Source: Filimonas zeae (GTDB lineage Bacteria; Bacteroidota; Bacteroidia; Chitinophagales; Chitinophagaceae). Taken from it: a DNA stretch of 64,000 bases. The notes under the pieces are model-generated. The model did not search any database and had not been told where the DNA came from. It saw only the letters and a list, made by a program, of their open reading frames with translations. Below are positions 1 through 8,111 of this stretch, piece after piece. The DNA lies in contig NZ_BMIB01000005.1 in assembly GCF_014641615.1 (NCBI RefSeq), forward strand, positions 549,710 through 613,709. The letters run 5' to 3'. Both the position numbers and the translations under genes were made by a program. Each line of letters starts with the position of its first letter. Positions within the stretch are counted from its first letter, which is position 1.

Positions 1-369
1 ACACATGGCTCCCGTTAGCATCAGCACTACCACAAATATCAGTTCCGCCCAAAAGCTGCCATCGCCCACCCATTTTAAAAACCGGTGTTGCAAAAACATA
101 TGGGCAGTTCCCATAGCAATAAACACTACCTGAAAAAAAATAAAATGCTGCAGATAGCTCGTAAAAGGAATAACTATAGCCAGCCCTGTTAACGCAAACA
201 ATGCACAGCATACCAGCAGGTATACAATTGAACTTTTAATGTAAGGCTTTACAGCTCCGCGAACTTTACCTATCACCAGTGTAAAAATGGCCGACAGGCT
301 TAAAAAGCCCAGTCCCAGTAAAAGAAAGGAAGGGCTCATTTCGGGAGAAAACCATCTTTCCATTTTCAT
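1..369 (-). CDS. tssN: TssN-like type VI secretion membrane protein (N-terminal part)
   Basis: The gene runs off the left edge, so only about the first 123 residues are present. The product starts MKMERWFSPEMSPS (a second Met lies two codons in) and shows at least three hydrophobic membrane spans separated by short polar loops. It follows tssG by 18 bases on the same strand. In the Bacteroidota type VI secretion subtype (T6SSiii) a polytopic membrane protein called TssN belongs to the membrane-associated part of the machine. The call rests on topology and operon position, since little conserved sequence is visible. Another T6SS membrane protein of the same operon is possible. Confidence 0.6.
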   Translation of the reverse strand, partial: MKMERWFSPEMSPSFLLLGLGFLSLSAIFTLVIGKVRGAVKPYIKSSIVYLLVCCALFALTGLAIVIPFTSYLQHFIFFQVVFIAMGTAHMFLQHRFLKWVGDGSFWAELIFVVVLMLTGAMC

Positions 370-387
370 ATCTTCTGCTTTATATAT

Positions 388-1335
388 CTATAAAACGGAG
401 GTATATCCCAAAACCGGTTGCTCCTCACTATCAAAACGCATACTTCCACTCTCTTTTTGAATTGCTATTTCTGTTATTATATCTGCTTCAGCCGGGGCAA
501 AAAACCGGTTAAACGTATCCAGCAACAGGTGCTGCATACCCCCTTCCAGATACCCTGTAACCGTACTGTTGTGTAAGGGGCCAATGCGATAATGCAACAC
601 CGGATAATCTTCCATAAACGTGGTTCCGCAAATCATACTGTCACCCAGCTGCTGCACGCCCAGCCTACCCTGTAACGATGCGTCTGCTGTGGTAGGCAGC
701 GGTGCCTTCACTGTTATCTTTACCGGCTCATTCAACAATAACTCCAGACAGTCCTGCATTAACGCTGTATTGCCGTTAATCATATGCGCGTACGGAATCA
801 GCAGTATAAAAGAAGCCGTAACAGAAACGGGCAGTGCTGCAGGCAGGTTCCAGAAATCGGCTAAAAAGCGGTTCATCATACGGTCGCGTAACGCATCCAG
901 CAAATGAATCTCTTCCCGCTCCAGTTGCAGCTGCTGATAAAAGAACTCGTTCTCAAACGGCTGAAAAAAACGCCGCACCTCTTTCTCTTTCAGTTTGTTC
1001 TGCTGGTATTGTGCCGCCATTTCTGCTGCACCTGCACGCCGCTGCAGGTCGCGGCTATCCGGCTGAAAAAACAGGCTTTCCGGCAGCATATCATAAAAGC
1101 CGGCGCGGGTAAGCTGTATTTCAGCAAAAGACCGGCGCCATTCATCTTCTACCATCGTTGCCCCCAGAATATCCTTTGTATAGGGCCTTTCAAAAAAGCG
1201 GTTATTGTTCACTACAAAATCGGTCCGCTGCAAACCATCGCACATCGCCTGCCATAGCAGCACTTCAGCCCTGGTATCGTGGTTCCGGTGCTGTAGCAGC
1301 CGCAATAAATGCGCTAATCGTTGTTCTGTTTCCAT
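388..1335 (-). CDS. tssG: TssG-like type VI secretion baseplate protein
   Basis: The product has 315 residues, with no signal peptide and no membrane span, as expected for a cytoplasmic baseplate wedge subunit. TssG proteins pair with TssF and TssE to form the wedge of the contractile injection baseplate. The N-terminal helical part (about 1-160) and the beta-rich C-terminal half fit the family, although the Bacteroidota version is divergent. The gene begins 9 bases after tssF ends and is followed 18 bases later by the tssN-like gene, so it is surely in one transcription unit. The identity comes mainly from position between tssF and tssN and from overall length. Confidence 0.75.
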   Translation of the reverse strand: METEQRLAHLLRLLQHRNHDTRAEVLLWQAMCDGLQRTDFVVNNNRFFERPYTKDILGATMVEDEWRRSFAEIQLTRAGFYDMLPESLFFQPDSRDLQRRAGAAEMAAQYQQNKLKEKEVRRFFQPFENEFFYQQLQLEREEIHLLDALRDRMMNRFLADFWNLPAALPVSVTASFILLIPYAHMINGNTALMQDCLELLLNEPVKITVKAPLPTTADASLQGRLGVQQLGDSMICGTTFMEDYPVLHYRIGPLHNSTVTGYLEGGMQHLLLDTFNRFFAPAEADIITEIAIQKESGSMRFDSEEQPVLGYTSVL

Positions 1336-1344
1336 AGGTGTTTT

Positions 1345-3222
1345 TTAAGCGGCTTCTTCAATAAATATTCTGAAAGGCATAAACGCCATCGACTTCTCAG
1401 CCAGCTGTGCACTCAGGTGTTCTTTCCAGTAACTCAGTTCATCTTTTTCCAGTGCATCCAGATACGCTTTTCTATCCAGTACAATGGTTACATCAATCGT
1501 TTTCAAAAAACCACGCGTAGTATCGGCAGATACCATCACCCCTTTTTCCACAGCAATACGCTTTACGCCTTTTCCTACATATCCCAGGCAATACAGGCGT
1601 ATGTCTTCCCGGCTCATTATTCTATCTTTTGATAGCACAGCCTGTTTGTAGGCAATTACGCTGTCTGTTTGCGTAAGCCTGTCTTTACCACCATGCATAT
1701 TGGTAAGCAAACAAATATGTGCATGATTCACAGCCCCGGTTTTATAAGGCTGTAAAGGCGTACCGGCTTTAACCGCATTTCCCTGCGCGCCGTCTGTGCT
1801 CCAGTACTTTACAAACAAGTGGCGTGTATCTGCTTTTTTCCCTTTCCGTATTACCAGATAAGGTACCCGCTCTGCCGGTGCCTGCCGTTGAGACAACAGT
1901 TGCTCCAGCTTGGCTATCACCTGTTGCAGCTGCCTTATTTCTTCAGCAATAAGATCGCGGCCCAGACCGGAAAAAGCAGCACTTTCATCGCGCAGCAGCT
2001 GCACCAGATGCTGTATTACCATATTGGCATCACGCTCATCAAAACGCCCTGCTCCACCACTTCTGAATAACACATCTGTATCCTGCTGCGTATCCCCGGT
2101 GGTTGTGCGCAAATGCAGTGGCCTGCCATGCTCATCGGTAATGTCAGCTATATCAAAAAACTGCGCATCTGTGGTCAATGGTAACAGATTGGCCATATCC
2201 TGCAGGCGGTAGGTTATATCGTGCAGCCGCCTGTTTACTACCGGCATGCAGTTGGTAAAGCAACTCACATCTTCCAGCATTTCACTGGATATATTCTCCG
2301 GAAAAACAACCTTTATCCACTTCACCGGCCTTGCTTCCATAGCCTGCCAGTGCTGCGGTGCAAACAGGTTGCGTAATTCATTGGGAACCACCGGCTGTGC
2401 TATAACGGTATGCTGCTCCGCATCAGCCAGCGATACAAAACAATGCTCGTACAAATGCCTTATCTGCCGCAGATAACGGGTAGCCGGTCCTGTTTGCTGC
2501 AGCACCTGCTCCATCATACCAGCCGCATCGTCTGCATCTGTTGTGTTATAGCCTTTTCTGGTATCCAGCCCTTTGCCTTCTATGCTCCATTTGGCTTTAG
2601 GTAACTGACTATAAAAGGCAGGCTTGTTTACTTCATTGCGTATCTGAAAATAAAACTGAGTAGCATCCAGGCTTACTGTTGGCTGGTCAATGCCCAGCCA
2701 CAAAGTATTTGGTGGCAGCACCTGCTGGGGCTGTGTATAAGCCATCAGTTCTTTTGCCATAGCATCGGTATACCGGAACAGTTTGTTACCGGTAGCCATA
2801 TATTGCACAGCACATTTGTTGAGTGTAAACCGGCCCGCGGGTGTAAAAAACAAATCCCGGGTGCCAGGCGCTTCCTGTTCCGAACCGCCACTGATACGCC
2901 TGCTGTAGAAGAACTGATCCGATTCACGGATAACCGTTTGCGCTTCTGTACTTAATGCATACAGCACGCCCGATGCAGGTAAGGGCCCGGTAAGCACTTC
3001 AGGCGCCATCAGCTGCACCATCTTCTCCAGTACCCGGGTACGCGACAAATGTATTTCGTTGGAAAGGCGTTCAAACTCAGCCGCATTTACTGCCAGCAGT
3101 AAGGATACCAGCGGATCGAAGTCGGTGGCCGCATCGGCTTCCGGGTAGCCCCAGATACGCGCAGCAGCCTGCAACATTCTCGCTTTGATATGTTCACTAT
3201 TCTCGTGCATGGTATTTGTCAC
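1345..3222 (-). CDS. tssF: TssF type VI secretion baseplate protein
   Basis: The product has 625 residues and is a soluble cytoplasmic protein of the TssF/ImpG/VasA family. Its N-terminal region is typical: helices carrying ARIWGYPEADAATDFDP and LSNEIHLSRTRVLEKMVQ, followed by the LMAPEVLTGPLPASGVLYA stretch that opens the first beta domain. TssF is the largest baseplate wedge component and binds TssG, TssE and TssK. The length matches the family (about 600). It lies 52 bases after tssE and 9 before tssG. Of the four T6SS genes seen here, this and tssE are the most secure. Confidence 0.88.
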   Translation of the reverse strand: MTNTMHENSEHIKARMLQAAARIWGYPEADAATDFDPLVSLLLAVNAAEFERLSNEIHLSRTRVLEKMVQLMAPEVLTGPLPASGVLYALSTEAQTVIRESDQFFYSRRISGGSEQEAPGTRDLFFTPAGRFTLNKCAVQYMATGNKLFRYTDAMAKELMAYTQPQQVLPPNTLWLGIDQPTVSLDATQFYFQIRNEVNKPAFYSQLPKAKWSIEGKGLDTRKGYNTTDADDAAGMMEQVLQQTGPATRYLRQIRHLYEHCFVSLADAEQHTVIAQPVVPNELRNLFAPQHWQAMEARPVKWIKVVFPENISSEMLEDVSCFTNCMPVVNRRLHDITYRLQDMANLLPLTTDAQFFDIADITDEHGRPLHLRTTTGDTQQDTDVLFRSGGAGRFDERDANMVIQHLVQLLRDESAAFSGLGRDLIAEEIRQLQQVIAKLEQLLSQRQAPAERVPYLVIRKGKKADTRHLFVKYWSTDGAQGNAVKAGTPLQPYKTGAVNHAHICLLTNMHGGKDRLTQTDSVIAYKQAVLSKDRIMSREDIRLYCLGYVGKGVKRIAVEKGVMVSADTTRGFLKTIDVTIVLDRKAYLDALEKDELSYWKEHLSAQLAEKSMAFMPFRIFIEEAA

Positions 3223-3274
3223 TTATCAGGTTAACAGGGTGTGTGGTTAGTGTACGGTAAAGTGTTTTTAGTTG

Positions 3275-3709
3275 TTAGTTGTAAGCAAGGGGACTTATAA
3301 AAAAGCTGTCCCGGTATGTTATTGGTTCATTCGTTGCTTTCAGGGTTCCTGTAATTGTTATCGACATCTTTTTCTTTACACGCGCCTCAGCAGACGCTGC
3401 TGCTACCTCTTCCTGATTCACTGTCAGTTGCACACGCACTTTCTCCAGCCGCTTTTCGTATTTCTGAATAGCACGCACCAGCGACTGTAAAATGGTTTCT
3501 TTTTGTCTGGAACGGTAGCTTACATTATCAAAGTCTTCATCCCATAGTCCATTTCCAAATTCAGGATCACATAATAATTCGCCGAATGAAGTCGTTAGAA
3601 TCAGGTGTAAATGGTGCGCCACAGATTGTTTCAGTGAGCATTTGGGTAACTCCTGTTTCTTAATAATCTTACCGGGATCCAGAGGTAGTGTGTAATAGTC
3701 AAACTGCAT
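3275..3709 (-). CDS. tssE: TssE, gp25-like type VI secretion baseplate protein
   Basis: The product has 144 residues. It carries the gp25/GPW signature around residues 45-65, with FGELLCDPEFGNGLWDEDFD close to the lysozyme-like motif shared by phage T4 gp25 and TssE. TssE helps nucleate the contractile sheath on the baseplate. It is the first gene of the minus-strand run tssE-tssF-tssG-tssN. A 224-base gap separates it from the divergent lipase-like gene, so the operon promoter is expected there. Confidence 0.85.
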   Translation of the reverse strand: MQFDYYTLPLDPGKIIKKQELPKCSLKQSVAHHLHLILTTSFGELLCDPEFGNGLWDEDFDNVSYRSRQKETILQSLVRAIQKYEKRLEKVRVQLTVNQEEVAAASAEARVKKKMSITITGTLKATNEPITYRDSFFISPLAYN

Positions 3710-3933
3710 ACCTGCCTTTTAATAATACTGTGAAAATCAAATAAAAAGGTAAACAGCGAGCCAGGTTCAAAAGGGATTGTCTTGGACATCGGCAACGCGA
3801 AGAACTGATATAAAACAAAAATGGTGCCTTTTTTAGTTGGAAATTTTAAGGTTAAACAAATATAATTGGATTGTAATTTGATAACAGATCAGTACCTGCA
3901 TGCTGACTTCATACACCAAAAACAAACACCGTT

Positions 3934-4887
3934 ATGAGTAACTCCGCTTCTGATGTTAAGTACATTGTGGTAGGTGTTGATGGCACCGGCTCAGGCAGCT
4001 GGCGCAAGGCAGACGGCAGCAACAGCCATATTTTCCAATTTGTGCGCGACTTCCGGTTTGGTACCATGGGCATTGATAGAAAGTTTTTCGATGGCCCTTC
4101 CGATTCGGTTTCAGGGCGTGAGTCTGAAGCCATTCTGCAAAGGGCGCTGGACTTTATTATGCACCGCCTTTCTGTGCTGTTTCCGCAAATACGCAATGGC
4201 AATATACATGCGCTGGATATGTACGATGTAAATAGTTGTATGCAGGCCAGCGAGCAAACCAGTATGGGATATATGAACGGGTATAGCTATACCTCTTCTT
4301 ATGTAACCCGACTGCCTGTGCGTGTTACACCGCAGATGTTGTCTAAACAGCCTTTTAACCATAGTCAGGTACGTATTGTACTGGCCGGCCACTCCCGCGG
4401 CGGCCTGGTGGTTACCACACTGGCACGTATGTTAAGCCCGGTAGCACAGGTATATTTTATGGGCCTGTACGATTCGGTTGACAGGCAGCCCTGCCTGGAT
4501 GGGGCAGTGGTAGAAAATACCAGATATGTATTTCATGCCCGCCGCCACCCGGATGTTCACTCACGTGGCTTCTTCAGCAATACTTCTACGCAGTACAAAT
4601 CAGAATATCATGAAGAGCGGTTCTTCTATACCTCCCATGGCGGCATAGGCGGTTCTTATGTAACCAACCGTTCAGACATGACTTTCTTTGGGGATGATTC
4701 CTGTATAGTAAAACCAGATACTATAACCATTACAGATGGTATGGGTAACCCTATGACGATAGATAATGTAAACCCACTTACCAAAAAGTTTCACAAGCCG
4801 ATAGATGAAATATGCATAGAAGGCAGCGATGAAGCAGATAAGTTTATACGGGAAGGGGCCAGACGCTTTGGACTACCTATTAACTAG
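3934..4887 (+). CDS. DUF2235/Tle1-like serine lipase, candidate T6SS effector
   Basis: The product has 317 residues, with no signal peptide and no membrane span. The layout is that of the DUF2235 alpha/beta hydrolases, which include Tle1 phospholipase effectors. An early Asp-Gly-Thr segment (VVGVDGTGSG, residues 12-21) matches the family's opening motif. The nucleophile elbow GHSRGG places the catalytic Ser at 154. The acid motif GLYDSVD places Asp at 180. The segment SHGGIGGSY places His at 235, where the family has a His-Ser-Asp-Val-Gly-Gly-Gly motif. A complete Ser-Asp-His triad is therefore visible. The gene is divergent from tssE, which suggests a cargo lipase. No immunity gene adjoins it, so a housekeeping lipase acting in the cytoplasm remains possible. 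Confidence 0.7.
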   Translation: MSNSASDVKYIVVGVDGTGSGSWRKADGSNSHIFQFVRDFRFGTMGIDRKFFDGPSDSVSGRESEAILQRALDFIMHRLSVLFPQIRNGNIHALDMYDVNSCMQASEQTSMGYMNGYSYTSSYVTRLPVRVTPQMLSKQPFNHSQVRIVLAGHSRGGLVVTTLARMLSPVAQVYFMGLYDSVDRQPCLDGAVVENTRYVFHARRHPDVHSRGFFSNTSTQYKSEYHEERFFYTSHGGIGGSYVTNRSDMTFFGDDSCIVKPDTITITDGMGNPMTIDNVNPLTKKFHKPIDEICIEGSDEADKFIREGARRFGLPIN

Positions 4888-4905
4888 CAACACAATAACT
4901 AAAAT

Positions 4906-4956
4906 AAAAAGTCATTAAGTACGTGTAATAAGCCCACACGATCTTAATGACTTTTT
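4906..4956. terminator. Bidirectional terminator between the lipase gene and the response regulator
   Basis: A perfect 14-bp inverted repeat (AAAAAGTCATTAAG with its complement) has an inner CGTGT/ACACG extension. A-rich and T-rich edges lie on the two sides, so it can serve both convergent genes. Confidence 0.85.
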
Positions 4957-4976
4957 CTTATCTATACCAATGACTA

Positions 4977-5672
4977 CTATGGTGCTACCAGGCGGAAGCC
5001 ATTGCCATGTATGTTCACTATTTCAATATTGTTATCTTCCTTCACATACTTACGCAGCTTGGCAATATACACGTCCATACTACGGCCATTGAAGTAAGTA
5101 TCGCTACCCCATATCTTTTTCAGCGCACGCTCGCGTGGCAGTAAGTCGTTCTTATGCTCTGCCAGCATTTTCAGCAGTTCATTCTCTTTAGGAGAAAGGG
5201 TTTGCGTTTTGCCATCAATAATCAGCTCACGCAGCTTGGGGTTAAAATGATAACGTCCCAGATCAAACTCTACGTTTTCGCTTTCTTTTACGCTTTCTTC
5301 ATTGCGCTTCAGTATTGCTTTTATTTTCAGCAGCAGTACTTCACTGTCAAACGGCTTGGTAATATAATCATCCGCGCCCAGCTTATACCCCTGAATAATA
5401 TCATCCTTCATGGTTTTAGCGCTCAGGAAAAACAAGGGAACATCCGGATCAATATCCCTGATTTCCTCTGCCAGTGTAAAACCATCCATATTAGGCATCA
5501 TTACATCCAGCAGACATATATCAAATTTCTCGCGCTGATATGCCGCCAGTCCTAAACGGCCATCTCTTTCAAGCGTTACATCATAATCATTCAATTCCAG
5601 ATAATTCTTCAATACCATCCCCAGATTCTGATCGTCTTCACACAATAAAATCTTGTATTCCTTTCCTTCCAT
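4977..5672 (-). CDS. rprY: OmpR-family response regulator (RprY-like)
   Basis: The product has 231 residues. An N-terminal receiver domain (about 6-120) has the acidic pocket CEDD, the phosphoacceptor Asp56 in LLDVMMP, and Lys106 in the ITKPFD segment. A winged-helix DNA-binding domain (about 135-231) has the SPKENELL and YIAKLRKYV elements. It is a DNA-binding transcription factor of the OmpR/PhoB type, and the sequence resembles Bacteroides RprY. No histidine kinase gene adjoins it, so its partner must lie elsewhere. It is not co-oriented with the lipase gene and probably forms its own unit. Confidence 0.88.
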   Translation of the reverse strand: MEGKEYKILLCEDDQNLGMVLKNYLELNDYDVTLERDGRLGLAAYQREKFDICLLDVMMPNMDGFTLAEEIRDIDPDVPLFFLSAKTMKDDIIQGYKLGADDYITKPFDSEVLLLKIKAILKRNEESVKESENVEFDLGRYHFNPKLRELIIDGKTQTLSPKENELLKMLAEHKNDLLPRERALKKIWGSDTYFNGRSMDVYIAKLRKYVKEDNNIEIVNIHGNGFRLVAP

Positions 5673-5707
5673 ATTTTATGATTTAAGATTTGATGGCTAA
5701 AATATAC

Positions 5708-5727
5708 GATAAGTTACAAAACTTATC
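5708..5727 (-). terminator. Small hairpin at the end of the beta-helix gene
   Basis: A perfect 8-bp stem (GATAAGTT / AACTTATC) with a 4-base loop contains the stop codon of the beta-helix gene. It is followed on the minus strand by an AT-rich run. The low GC content makes it a weak terminator. Confidence 0.45.
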
Positions 5728-8014
5728 TTAAATCCCTCAATAACACCTTTTTAAAGTAAACCCGATCCCCCATATACTCCCATCTGGCGGTACCATCACT
5801 CAGCAATCCTTCCTTCTTCACCGGACCTGCCTTACCGGAAACACCGGCTGTTACACAGCGGTACACATCCTCGTTAATATACACAGTTTGCCCGGCTGCA
5901 TAGCCCATGCCCCCCTTCCAGCGACTACCAGCTGCAAAACCCGAATTGGCAGCTACCCAACCATAAACATCATTTTGTGGTGAAATGTTGCGGATTACCG
6001 ATCCGGCGGAGTAGTTTCCGTAAACAGGCGCCTGTAAACCATAGCTTTCGGTAATCACCTTGGGCTTGTGCCGCTGGTTCAGGCCGGGAATAATGATATC
6101 TGGCTGATCGTCTGTGCTACCCGAAAAGTTGTTTTTAAAACTCACCAGCGGAAAGTAATTCTCGCTGTTTACGCTGTATTCCGCAATATTGTCCGAAAAA
6201 CCTATCTCATCCATCAGGTGTCCGTTTACCTGATTATCGGTCACCAGCAGGTTATTAAACTTACCAAAGCCCTTGGCACTGAAATAAATACCATGTGTGG
6301 TAAACACTGTATCGTTCCGCGAACTGTACGATCCGCGGCTATCATTCCGCAGCTGGTTGCGTGAGATATTGAAATTGGTAATCCACGCGTTCTGGGCCTC
6401 TACAAATATATCTGCCGCAACAGGTTTGTTGTAGAAGTTGGTACCATCCACAATGGTATTGCCTTCTACCTGGCTAAACAGATTGGTACCAATGGCGCAC
6501 ATAAGTATACCGTGTACACCAAACTTGTCAATGTAGTTATTCTTGATTTTTAACTCACGGCTCTGCCCATTTACATAAATACCGTTACACTTCATGTTAC
6601 TAAGGGTGTTGCCCTCAATTACAATATCGGTACCAGCGCCCTTTTGCGTGTTTACCACCATAATGGCATTACCGTCTTCCAGCACATAAGGTGCATCTTT
6701 ATCAGCAGGCAATGCACCTATGTACCGGATAATGTTGTTGGTTACTTTTACGTGGTTGGCATCAATAATATAAAAGCCACAGTTTTGAAAGGTTGCAGCA
6801 CTTTGCCCTTTTTTAGGGGTATAATTACCCGTTACAAAGTTATTGCTGATAATGGTACTGCTGGAGGCGGCCAGCCCATAATCGTCCCCTACAAATATGG
6901 CTGCTGCAGAACCGGCGTTGCCTGCGTTTTTATCGCCGGCGTTATTAAAAGTGTTGTTATTAATAACAATCCGTTCACAACGCTGAAAGTCCATACCGTT
7001 ATCTCCGGTGCGGTTAAGGCTGTTGCCTGATACTTCCACATCTACACACTGCTGGTTAGCCAGGCCTATGCCGGATATATTTTCCAAACGGTTATCCCGT
7101 ATTTTCAGCCCTGATATTTTAAAAGAAGAAATACAATGTGTGCCCACAAACTCAAAGCTGTTGCGCTCCAGCAGTATATTGGCACAGCCTGTTCGCCCAA
7201 AGTTGGAAATAGCACCATCTACGGCTGCAAAATCTATATTGTAACGGCCTATGCGCTTAAAATCACAATCGCGTATGGTTACGTTAGAGGCTTTGTACAA
7301 AATACCTTTACCAAAGGCATCTGCAAATCCGCAGCGCTGAATCAGGATGTTGCTGGCCGGCTCAATATCAAACGTAATGTTAATTAAAGCATAACGTCCG
7401 GCAGTGGCCGCAGACCGGTCTTTATCGCCACGGGGCCTGCCTCCTGAAAAACTAATATCCTCTACTGTAACATTGTTGCCGGTAATATTTACCAGTGCCG
7501 GAAAGTCGTGGCTAAAGCCCCGGTCGGTTTGTATAACCGTAGTGTTTCTTGCGGCTCCTTTCAGATAGGTACCCGATGTAAGGTTCAGCGTGGTATTTTC
7601 TGTAATGTAATAGATACCAGCAGGTAACACCAGTGGCACCCGTGCAGCTGCTGCCGCCTGAATGCCCGCCTGCAAAGCCACCGCATCGTTGGTTACCCCA
7701 TCGCCTTTAGCACCAAACCATTTTACATTCAGCCCTTCCTGCATAGAAAACAGGCGCTGCCACGTACCGGCACCAATACGCGTGGCCGGAAAAGCAGTGC
7801 CGTTGTTGTATTTCTCTTCTCTGGTATACCGGAAAAGTCCGCCCCGCTCACTGTCTGTAACCAATACGCCCGTAGATGTATCAGTTATACCCTGCATTCC
7901 GGCAATATCTGTAACCGTTACCGTAGTCATCTTCACCTGTGCGCCTGCACGGCTTGCCGAACAAACACATGCTAACAATAAATAATAAATCAATTTTCCT
8001 CTAAAAATCCTCAT
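5723..8014 (-). CDS. Secreted pectate-lyase-like right-handed beta-helix protein
   Basis: The product has 763 residues with a clear signal peptide (hydrophobic YYLLLACVCSAS, cleavage likely after residue 26). Residues about 95-160 match the pectate-lyase-superfamily start (WFGAKGDGVTNDAVALQAGI, then LPAGIYYI). Many parallel-beta-helix coils follow, rich in Asn ladders (VTNNII, IKNNYI, ISRNQL). The last 60 residues (YAAGQTVYINEDVYRCV) resemble a small chitin-binding-type module, though this is tentative. Such proteins cleave or modify acidic polysaccharides outside the cytoplasm. Being divergent from the glycosylphosphotransferase gene, it may trim, epimerise or depolymerise the locus's own polymer. 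The substrate cannot be read from the sequence. Confidence 0.75.
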   Translation of the reverse strand: MRIFRGKLIYYLLLACVCSASRAGAQVKMTTVTVTDIAGMQGITDTSTGVLVTDSERGGLFRYTREEKYNNGTAFPATRIGAGTWQRLFSMQEGLNVKWFGAKGDGVTNDAVALQAGIQAAAAARVPLVLPAGIYYITENTTLNLTSGTYLKGAARNTTVIQTDRGFSHDFPALVNITGNNVTVEDISFSGGRPRGDKDRSAATAGRYALINITFDIEPASNILIQRCGFADAFGKGILYKASNVTIRDCDFKRIGRYNIDFAAVDGAISNFGRTGCANILLERNSFEFVGTHCISSFKISGLKIRDNRLENISGIGLANQQCVDVEVSGNSLNRTGDNGMDFQRCERIVINNNTFNNAGDKNAGNAGSAAAIFVGDDYGLAASSSTIISNNFVTGNYTPKKGQSAATFQNCGFYIIDANHVKVTNNIIRYIGALPADKDAPYVLEDGNAIMVVNTQKGAGTDIVIEGNTLSNMKCNGIYVNGQSRELKIKNNYIDKFGVHGILMCAIGTNLFSQVEGNTIVDGTNFYNKPVAADIFVEAQNAWITNFNISRNQLRNDSRGSYSSRNDTVFTTHGIYFSAKGFGKFNNLLVTDNQVNGHLMDEIGFSDNIAEYSVNSENYFPLVSFKNNFSGSTDDQPDIIIPGLNQRHKPKVITESYGLQAPVYGNYSAGSVIRNISPQNDVYGWVAANSGFAAGSRWKGGMGYAAGQTVYINEDVYRCVTAGVSGKAGPVKKEGLLSDGTARWEYMGDRVYFKKVLLRDLR

Positions 8015-8111
8015 CTGGTTCCCGGTTTTAATATTAAATCAGTGGCACTATAATTATACCAGTTTTTTTAGGCATAGTTGTTGCCTTTTTCACTTTTGAA
8101 AACGTGGTATT

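Noticed and set aside
3857..3864. TATATTTG on the minus strand as a tssE promoter
   Set aside because: It matches only the -7 box, in an AT-rich stretch, with no -33 element at the right distance.
8091..8098. CACTTTTG as a promoter of the glycosylphosphotransferase gene
   Set aside because: The first base of the consensus is wrong and no TTG is correctly spaced.
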